A stretch of DNA of 22,987 bases from NCBI GenBank assembly GCA_964633825.1, contig CAZWHE010000055.1:1-22987 (forward strand). Direction: 5' to 3'. Origin of the DNA: CAZWHE01 sp964633825. GTDB taxonomy: Bacteria > Planctomycetota > B15-G4 > CAYZWU01. Below are positions 1 to 5,547 of the stretch, piece by piece; position 1 is the first letter of the stretch; each line of letters starts with the position of its first letter. The position numbers and the translations under genes are program-made. Under the pieces are notes generated by a model. It was given only the letters and a program-made list of their open reading frames with translations, did not search any database and was not told the DNA's origin.

Positions 1-188
1 ATTAAATGATAATAATTTAATAAAAATAGAGAATGATTTCTTTGCTGAATGATGACATACCCTCTGGTTGGTATTTATTTTGTTATAAATAAGTCGACAA
101 AGGTGTCCAAAAAAAGAGTCGATAAAAAAGAGTGACACCCAAGTCTTTGAGAAATAAATATAAAAGAGATTTGTAGGAGGTTTCAAAA
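1..188 (+). promoter_or_regulatory. AT-rich leader with strong ribosome binding site
   Basis: This stretch is far more AT-rich than the coding DNA and holds no credible gene. A consensus Shine-Dalgarno TAGGAGGT lies at 174-181, eight bases before the ATG at 189. Possible -10 boxes are TATAAA at 84-89 and at 159-164, but neither has a good -35 at 16-18 bp, so no promoter can be fixed. A 6-bp inverted repeat (GGTGTC at 102-107, GACACC at 134-139) brackets an A-rich segment with two similar GAGT-containing stretches, and could be an operator or a loose hairpin. Confidence 0.45.
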
Positions 189-632
189 ATGACCAGAGGA
201 CAGACCAAGATATCGGTTCTTTCGGCAATCCTCTGCCTGGCGATTCTTTTCGGAACCGTAACAGGCTTCTCTTCTTCTCTTTATGCCGGCGTCTTGGAAG
301 ATGGTGAAGAAACCATCACCTACGTGATCACGGGCGACGTTTATTACGGTGATGTCAACTCTTTCAAGAATCCCGCTGTTCTCAAGAGATCCAAGGTCTT
401 CAACCAGATCCCGGCGGTTAAAACCATCAAGAAAGAAAAGCTCGACAAAAACTCGGCTCGTTATGCCTTTCTCATCGACAAAGCGAACAGGGTCTTTCGC
501 GAGACTGTCGAAAAAGTCGCCAAAGAGAAGGGATTCGATCTGGTCGTGGAACGGGGCGGCATCAAGGCGAGTAAGAATGTTCGCATTCCCGATATCACGG
601 CGTTCGTGATCAAGGCGATTCCCCAGTCTTGA
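189..632 (+). CDS. OmpH/Skp-like periplasmic protein
   Basis: 147 residues. Residues 1-33 are a signal peptide: basic start, hydrophobic core around 9-26, and small residues ending in YAG. The C-terminal half resembles the Skp/OmpH family. A charged helix (about 75-115) leads into a GFDLVVERGG stretch, and the protein ends with a PDITAFVIKAI segment matching the family's DIT-x-x-VI ending. Skp family members are trimeric periplasmic chaperones that hold unfolded outer-membrane proteins. The N-terminal mature part (YVITGDVYYGDV) does not look like the usual opening strand, and the helical arms would be short, so the chaperone role is inferred. The ATG at 189 is fixed by an excellent Shine-Dalgarno. 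The gene is closed by a strong terminator and precedes a secretin operon, which would fit a role in handling outer-membrane proteins. Confidence 0.6.
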   Translation: MTRGQTKISVLSAILCLAILFGTVTGFSSSLYAGVLEDGEETITYVITGDVYYGDVNSFKNPAVLKRSKVFNQIPAVKTIKKEKLDKNSARYAFLIDKANRVFRETVEKVAKEKGFDLVVERGGIKASKNVRIPDITAFVIKAIPQS

Positions 633-679
633 CGAGCAGCCGGTGAGGGAGCCGATTTTTTTAAGTCGATTGAATAACC

Positions 680-716
680 AGGCCTGTCATCAGCGGAATG
701 GCAGGCCTTTTCTTTA
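680..716 (+). terminator. Intrinsic terminator after the OmpH-like gene
   Basis: An 11-bp stem (680-690 with 698-708, one G-U pair) encloses a 7-base loop and is followed by TTTCTTT. It ends only about 26 bases before the next start codon at 743, so the downstream operon has almost no room for its own promoter. It may therefore depend on read-through, or on a promoter that overlaps the hairpin. Confidence 0.85.
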
Positions 717-742
717 TGTTCTCATTGACTGGATGAAGAAAA

Positions 743-2092
743 ATGAGTGAACGAAAACTTTTCTTGATCCCTTTTCTTCTCCTCCTGGCGGGCTGCGTTG
801 CCGAAGAGCGGATTCTCGTCATCCCCATGGATGAGGAGGAGTATGTCCTCTACGCCGGAGAGGACGCTCTCCCCTTCGAGCACTTTCCCCCGCGGTACAG
901 TGTCGATCCGCCTCACAGCCGGGACGTGTTCAAGGTCCGTGATGAGGCGGCCCCCGAGGTGTACGATCCTTTCCGGAGGTATGCCGGCCAGACCTATTAC
1001 GGCAAAGACGGCTCCGTGACGCGCCATTACTATCTCGCTCCCGGGACAGCCGATAATGTAGCCACTCTCCTCGTCGCTCAGGTAGAGGACTTGGTCAGGG
1101 TCGCTGATACTGACGGCACAGGCATCGATAACCAAACCATGGATACGGTGATCGTGTGGCAGAACTTCGTGAATGACCCGCGCAATGCCAAGGGCGTGAC
1201 CGGGGGATTCAACAATTACAACCACGAAACCGGGTTTGCAGCCGACCTCATGGTAGTTAGAACAAAAAAACCGGACAAACTGATGGAAGTCGACTCCTTC
1301 CTGACGAACCTCCAGGCCGAGGTCCCCATGATCGAGATCGAAGTGCGCGTGGCCGAGCTCTCCATGAGCGACAATCTCCAGTACGGCCTCTCGGGCGCCA
1401 TCAACAAGGTCACGACGGGCGCCTACTTCTTGAAGGGGTGGCTCACCAATTTCAACACCGAATCGATGAAGGTCTCGGGTCTGGCCGACTTTCCAGGCGC
1501 CTTGGTTTCTCTCGGCGGCATACACGATAAGTACGGATGGGCGGGCCAGCTCGAGCTCCTCCAGAGGATATCCGATTCGGACATCCTCTCCGCTCCCAAG
1601 ATCACAATCCTCAACGGCCACCGGGCCGTGATCAAGACGGGTGATCAGACACCCATCTCCAAAGTCGTCACTTCGGGGAGTACAACCTTTTACTCTTACG
1701 AGTACAAACCGACGGGGATCACCCTCGTCATCGTGCCCCATCTCCTGCCCGGCGGGATCATCCAGGTCCAGGTCACGGCCGAGGTCTCGTCGATAACAGG
1801 ACAGCAGACAGTCGACCTCGGCGGGGGGCCTGTTCAGCTCCCCATCGTCTCGAAGAGGAACATCGGCACAAAGCTCAGGGTGAAGAGCGGCAAGAAGTTC
1901 ATCATCGGCGGGCTCTACACCTATTCGGATATACAGATCGTGTCCAAGGTCCCGCTCCTCGGCGACATTCCCGTCATCGGTTACCTTTTCAAGAGCGAAA
2001 GCACGGAAAGGGCCAAGTCCGAGATCCTGTTCAAGATCACGCCCCGCATCGTGAGACGGCCGTCCGGCCTGATCGACAGGGGGGAGGAATGA
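743..2092 (+). CDS. Lipoprotein secretin A (type II/III secretion-like outer-membrane channel)
   Basis: 449 residues. Residues 1-18 form a lipoprotein signal with lipobox LAGC (Cys18). A conserved N-terminal region (about 30-125) contains a DGSVTRHYYLAPG segment shared with the next gene. Residues 166-208 look like the last periplasmic N domain: the ADLMVVRT strand and EVDSFL helix, then EVPMIEIEVRVAEL, which opens the secretin homology domain. The beta-domain follows: LSAPKITILNG (282-292), a GITLVIVPHL strand (325-334), IIGGL (387-391) and the hallmark VPLLGDIP-x-x-GYLF (403-416). Secretins form multimeric outer-membrane gates. The protein lacks the long N0-N3 array of GspD and is lipidated, as in type IVb pilus secretins such as BfpB and PilN. 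Its stop overlaps the next start (ATGA), so translation is probably coupled. A purine-rich GGATGAAGAAA precedes the start. Confidence 0.86.
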   Translation: MSERKLFLIPFLLLLAGCVAEERILVIPMDEEEYVLYAGEDALPFEHFPPRYSVDPPHSRDVFKVRDEAAPEVYDPFRRYAGQTYYGKDGSVTRHYYLAPGTADNVATLLVAQVEDLVRVADTDGTGIDNQTMDTVIVWQNFVNDPRNAKGVTGGFNNYNHETGFAADLMVVRTKKPDKLMEVDSFLTNLQAEVPMIEIEVRVAELSMSDNLQYGLSGAINKVTTGAYFLKGWLTNFNTESMKVSGLADFPGALVSLGGIHDKYGWAGQLELLQRISDSDILSAPKITILNGHRAVIKTGDQTPISKVVTSGSTTFYSYEYKPTGITLVIVPHLLPGGIIQVQVTAEVSSITGQQTVDLGGGPVQLPIVSKRNIGTKLRVKSGKKFIIGGLYTYSDIQIVSKVPLLGDIPVIGYLFKSESTERAKSEILFKITPRIVRRPSGLIDRGEE

Positions 2093-3549
2093 TGAAAAAG
2101 CGGAGAAAGATCGCAGCAGGATGGCCTACCGGGATGTCTCTATTTCTCGTAATCTTTTTTTTACTGAGTACCGGCTGTGTCGTTGAATCGAGCAAACCCA
2201 ATCTTTTGACCCAGGACAAGCTGACCCTCTACGCCGAGGAGGAGGCTGTCGCCTTCGAGCCGATCCTGAGCCGCTACTCCTTCGATCCCTCCTTCCAGAG
2301 CGATCTCCAGGAAGGGGAGCGGGCCGATCCCGACGATCTCTTCGGGCCCTTTCACCTTCATGCCAGGAACACCTACAGTCACAGCGACGGATCGACAACG
2401 ATCCATTACTATCTCGAGCCCGGGATCGGGAAAAAGATCGCCAAGCTTCTCGTCGGTCACATGAAAGGTCTCCACCAGGTCGCCGAGTTCAGCAAGGCCG
2501 CAGATAATACAGCCCCCTCTGCACCCAACCAGATCGCTCTCTTTCCCGGTTTTGTCAAGGACAGGCGTGTCACATCGGCCAGCGGCCCTGAGGATGAATT
2601 TATGAAAATGAACCATGGCCTGCCCAACGTGGTCAACACCAGCACCGCCTGCGATCTCTTGCTCGTGCGGGCCACGAAGGAGACGCTCCTCGACGTGGAG
2701 AGCTTCATCAGGAAGTTTCTCGTTGAGGTTCCCCAGATCGAGGTCAAGATCCGCGTCCTCGAGGTCTATCTCGCCGACAACACCCAGTACGGTCTGACGA
2801 GCAGCCTCTCCAAGGTGACGGGCGGCGACCCTTTCCTGCAATCGCTGACCACCCACTTCAACACGGAAGAGATGAGCGCGGCCGGCGGTTTCACCCTCGA
2901 TGATCTCGCCTCCTGGTTCGATCCCGGAAGGGCTGACGTGGATCCCGGGTTTCAGGGGAGCCTCTTTGTCGTGGAGGGCGTTCACGACAAGATCCGCCTC
3001 CAGGCCGCAATAGAGCTTCTGCAGAGAACAGGAAGCGCGGAAGTCCTCAATGCGCCCAAGGTGCGCGTTATGAACGGCCACAAGGCCATCATCGAGACCG
3101 GGTCGGATATCCCCATTGCCGAAGCGAATGTCAAAGCCACGACAACGGAGTATAAATACAATTATAAACACGTAGGAGTCACTACGGTGATCCTGCCCTT
3201 TCTGCGCATGGACGGATCGCTCAGGATCCAGGTGACGACCAGCGTCTCCACCATCACGAGCGAAAAAACGTTCACCACGGCCACGGGATCGGTCACCGTC
3301 CCCGTGATCTCCGACCGGGGCGCGTCGACCATTGTCGACGTCAAGGAGGACCAGGCTTTTCTCCTGGCCGGTCTCCTGCACAAGACTGAGATCGAGGTCG
3401 TTTCCAAGGTCCCGCTTCTCGGCGACATTCCGATCTTGGGGTACCTCTTCAAGAGCAAAAACAAGGAGTTCCAGAAGACCCAGATCGTTTTCTACATCGA
3501 GCCCAGGGTCGTCAAGCCGACTGAAGTCATCTATGGCCTGGGGGAATGA
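2089..3549 (+). CDS. Lipoprotein secretin B, tandem paralogue of secretin A
   Basis: 486 residues. The lipoprotein signal ends in LSTGC (Cys30). The protein follows secretin A block by block: LYAEEEAVAFEP, then a DGSTTIHYYLEPG segment, then DLLLVRATKE with a short helix, then EVPQIEVKIRVLEV, LNAPKVRVMNG, and near the end VPLLGDIP (441-448) followed by LGYLF (450-454). This indicates a tandem duplication followed by divergence, with secretin B longer in the middle (an insert around DLASWFDPGRADVDPGFQG). Two ATGs overlap the upstream stop. GGGGAGG at 2081-2087 is better spaced for the second one (2092), so the true product may be one residue shorter. Only 4 bases separate it from the ABC ATPase start. 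The pair could form a mixed ring or two alternative gates; the sequence does not decide. Confidence 0.86.
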   Translation: MMKKRRKIAAGWPTGMSLFLVIFFLLSTGCVVESSKPNLLTQDKLTLYAEEEAVAFEPILSRYSFDPSFQSDLQEGERADPDDLFGPFHLHARNTYSHSDGSTTIHYYLEPGIGKKIAKLLVGHMKGLHQVAEFSKAADNTAPSAPNQIALFPGFVKDRRVTSASGPEDEFMKMNHGLPNVVNTSTACDLLLVRATKETLLDVESFIRKFLVEVPQIEVKIRVLEVYLADNTQYGLTSSLSKVTGGDPFLQSLTTHFNTEEMSAAGGFTLDDLASWFDPGRADVDPGFQGSLFVVEGVHDKIRLQAAIELLQRTGSAEVLNAPKVRVMNGHKAIIETGSDIPIAEANVKATTTEYKYNYKHVGVTTVILPFLRMDGSLRIQVTTSVSTITSEKTFTTATGSVTVPVISDRGASTIVDVKEDQAFLLAGLLHKTEIEVVSKVPLLGDIPILGYLFKSKNKEFQKTQIVFYIEPRVVKPTEVIYGLGE

Positions 3550-3553
3550 TCCC

Positions 3554-4492
3554 GTGCATGAAGCCGCCCCGACCGGAGCTCGAGAAGCCGTCCGGGTCCG
3601 TTCACTCCGCCGCTCTTTTGGCGAAACCCTTGCCCTGAACAACCTCGACATGACCGTGCACCGGGGCGATATCTATGGCTTTCTCGGCCGGAACGGCGCC
3701 GGGAAGAGCACGACGATCCGGATCCTGGCCGGGCTCGTCAGGCCCCACGGGGGCGAAGCGGACCTGCTGGGAAGGAGCGCCCTGGGACGCGATCCCGCTG
3801 TGCGGCGGGGGGTGGGTTTTCTCGTCGAGGTCCCGTCTTTTTTCCCTCATCTCGACGGGGTGGAGAACCTCCGCTGTCACGCCGACCTGGCAGGCGGCGT
3901 CTCCCTGCCCCGGATCATGGAAAGTCTCGAGCTCTTCGGCATGACCGATGCCGCCCGCCGCAGGGTGGGCGGGTACTCTCTCGGCATGCGCCAGCGTCTC
4001 GGTCTGGCCCAGGCTTTCCTGAACGATCCCGAGATCATCGTTCTCGACGAGCCCGGGATCAGCCTCGATCCCGGCGGCATGATCGCACTCCGCGAAGTGA
4101 TCAGGCGCTTTGCCGCCGAGAAGGGGACGACCTTCCTGATTTCGTCGCACATTCTCGGGGAGATGGAGCGGCTCTGCACCCGTGTGGGCATCATCGAAGA
4201 AGGGCGCATGGCCGCTGAGGGAACTCTCTCCGAGCTGGGTGCCGCGGGGACCCTTTCGATCCGGGTCTCCGATCCCGCGAAGGGTGCATCCCTGGCAGGG
4301 GAACGCTTTCCCGATTCCGCCCCCCGCGAGCTCGCGGGAGGGAAGATCCAGGCCGTTCTCGATGAGAACGAGATCCCCGAGCTGGTCAGGCTCTTTGTCG
4401 ATGCCGGGCTCGACGTCTTCGAGATCTCTCACGGCGCGGCCACACTCGAGGAGCTCTTCCTCGATCTCGTGGAAAGGGGGAAGGAGTCATGA
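3554..4492 (+). CDS. ABC transporter ATP-binding protein (ABC-2/BcrA type)
   Basis: 312 residues from a GTG start. The GTG follows the secretin B stop by 4 bases, with GGGGGA about 8 bases upstream. The open frame extends further upstream but lies inside the secretin gene, so those residues are excluded. Visible motifs are Walker A GRNGAGKST (45-53), signature YSLGMRQR (141-148, the SLGM variant common in bacitracin-type exporters), Walker B IIVLDEP (161-167), a D-loop SLDP and the switch histidine in SSH (197-199). The segment VEVPSFFPHLDGVENL occupies the Q-loop region in the BcrA style. After about residue 230 comes the usual C-terminal domain of ABC-2 ATPases. It would power the permease encoded next, which overlaps it by ATGA. 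The substrate is unknown. Confidence 0.92.
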   Translation: MHEAAPTGAREAVRVRSLRRSFGETLALNNLDMTVHRGDIYGFLGRNGAGKSTTIRILAGLVRPHGGEADLLGRSALGRDPAVRRGVGFLVEVPSFFPHLDGVENLRCHADLAGGVSLPRIMESLELFGMTDAARRRVGGYSLGMRQRLGLAQAFLNDPEIIVLDEPGISLDPGGMIALREVIRRFAAEKGTTFLISSHILGEMERLCTRVGIIEEGRMAAEGTLSELGAAGTLSIRVSDPAKGASLAGERFPDSAPRELAGGKIQAVLDENEIPELVRLFVDAGLDVFEISHGAATLEELFLDLVERGKES

Positions 4493-5295
4493 AAAGCCGC
4501 CCCTTTCGCATGGAGATCTTCAAGCTCACGAGAAGACCCGGGGGTTTTCTTGTCTTTGTTTTTCTCCTCCTTCTGATCAAGGCCTTCGCCCTGCTGGCCG
4601 GTGCGGGAGCATCGGGCGCCGACAAGCCCGGAAGCGCCTTCATCTACCTGGCCGAGTCGGCCTCCATCACGATGAAGCTCTGGTGGTTCCTGGCGCTCTG
4701 CATCGCGGCCGCTTCCCTCTCGAGCGAGAGGAACCGCGGAATCCTGAGGATGCACCTCTCACGGCCCGTGAAAAGAGAGACCTTCTTTCTTGCGCGCCTC
4801 TCGGTATTCCTTCTGGCTGTTCTCGTTGTTCTCGTTGCCGACGCCGCGGCCGGGTTCTTCTTGGCATCGCTCTTTCGCACATTCGGGGACGTTGCCGATC
4901 CCGTGCGCCAGGGACCGCAGTTCGCGTCTCAGGCCATGGTCTTCAGCCTCTTCAAGTGCTACGGTCTCACCTATCTCGGAATGGCGTCCACCGTCTCTCT
5001 GGGGCTTCTCTTCTCCGTGCTGAGTGTCCATCCCGTGCCGGCCATGGTCTGGGCGGCCGGAACGGGGATCGTGATGGAGGGAGTGAGGTTGACCCTGGGA
5101 CCGCCGGCCTCGGTCTGGATGTTTACGGGATACAACTCGATTCACTTCGAACGTCTCTCCCGCCTGGCGCGCGGTATCGCCGAATACACGCCCTCAGGAT
5201 TCACAACGTCCGCGGTCTTGATCCCCTTTCTTTATCTGATCATTTTGAGCCTGATTTCGATTCACCTTCTTCGCCGGGCCGACATCGTCGAATGA
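4489..5295 (+). CDS. ABC-2 type permease
   Basis: 268 residues with about six hydrophobic segments (approximately 17-38, 62-80, 98-122, 148-178, 182-200 and 240-260). The loop SSERNRGILRMHLSRPVKRETFF after the second segment is the characteristic cytoplasmic ABC-2 motif (an ExxxGxLxxxLsrPv-like pattern). It overlaps the ATPase stop by ATGA, so the two are coupled and most likely form a 2+2 exporter in the inner membrane. It is the last gene of the secretin operon; no hairpin terminator is visible after it, only a T-run at about 5324-5331 without a stem. It has none of the large periplasmic domains of MacB-type permeases, so direct physical contact with a secretin would need other parts. Confidence 0.86.
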   Translation: MKSRPFRMEIFKLTRRPGGFLVFVFLLLLIKAFALLAGAGASGADKPGSAFIYLAESASITMKLWWFLALCIAAASLSSERNRGILRMHLSRPVKRETFFLARLSVFLLAVLVVLVADAAAGFFLASLFRTFGDVADPVRQGPQFASQAMVFSLFKCYGLTYLGMASTVSLGLLFSVLSVHPVPAMVWAAGTGIVMEGVRLTLGPPASVWMFTGYNSIHFERLSRLARGIAEYTPSGFTTSAVLIPFLYLIILSLISIHLLRRADIVE

Positions 5296-5334
5296 TTTTC
5301 GGCTCCTTCCCGTTTCATAAGGTCTTTTTTTCGC

Positions 5335-5362
5335 TTGACTTGCAGAATTCCTTTGATAGAAT
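5335..5362 (+). promoter_or_regulatory. Sigma70-type promoter for the HEAT-repeat gene
   Basis: TTGACT at 5335-5340 and TAGAAT at 5357-5362 are separated by 16 bp. Each box matches the consensus at five of six positions. Transcription from about 5369 would give a leader of about 180 bases before the start at 5548. Confidence 0.65.
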
Positions 5363-5365
5363 TCC
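5344..5365 (+). repeat. Direct repeat AGAATTCC x2 overlapping the -10 box
   Basis: AGAATTCC occurs at 5344-5351 and again at 5358-5365, a 14-bp period, with the second copy covering most of the -10 box. Each copy contains the palindrome GAATTC. The placement would suit a repressor binding site; that role is inferred. Confidence 0.5.
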
Positions 5366-5547
5366 CCATTCTTTTTTTAAATCGACTTAACGTTTGTTAT
5401 AGCAAAAACTTAATAAACCGTTACACTCCGTGACGGGACGGATATTCAAGGCAAGTTTCATCAGTCCTTATAGATCAAAAGGTATGAACCTGATCGGGTT
5501 CCACGTTATTTTCCACATCTCTGCTTTCTTTCTGAGAGGAGTGACGA
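5363..5547 (+). promoter_or_regulatory. Long 5' leader of the HEAT-repeat gene
   Basis: No gene is seen here. Two small hairpins can be drawn: CCGTTAC/GTGACGG with loop ACTCC at 5418-5436 (one G-U pair), and GAACC/GGTTC with a 6-base loop near 5486-5501. GAGAGGAG at 5534-5541 is the ribosome binding site, six bases before ATG 5548. The leader matches no riboswitch class I can confirm. Confidence 0.4.

Noticed and set aside
722..1741. 339-residue open frame on the minus strand
   Set aside because: It lies antisense to secretin A, whose domains are unmistakable. It is a by-product of codon bias with no recognisable motifs.
3332..3553. 74-codon N-terminal extension of the ABC ATPase
   Set aside because: It overlaps the end of the secretin B gene in another frame and is Ser/Arg-rich without family similarity; the GTG at 3554 has a suitable ribosome binding site.
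2161..3651. 496-residue open frame on the minus strand
   Set aside because: It is antisense to secretin B and the start of the ABC ATPase. Composition is rich in Asp/Gly/Arg with no motif, typical of a shadow frame.
5480..5540. Resemblance to a TPP riboswitch (TGAACCTGATC followed later by CTGAGAGG)
   Set aside because: The TGAACCTGATC piece matches the 3' half of the TPP aptamer, but the CTGAGA element is on the wrong side and the closing segments around it are absent. The downstream gene has no thiamine link.
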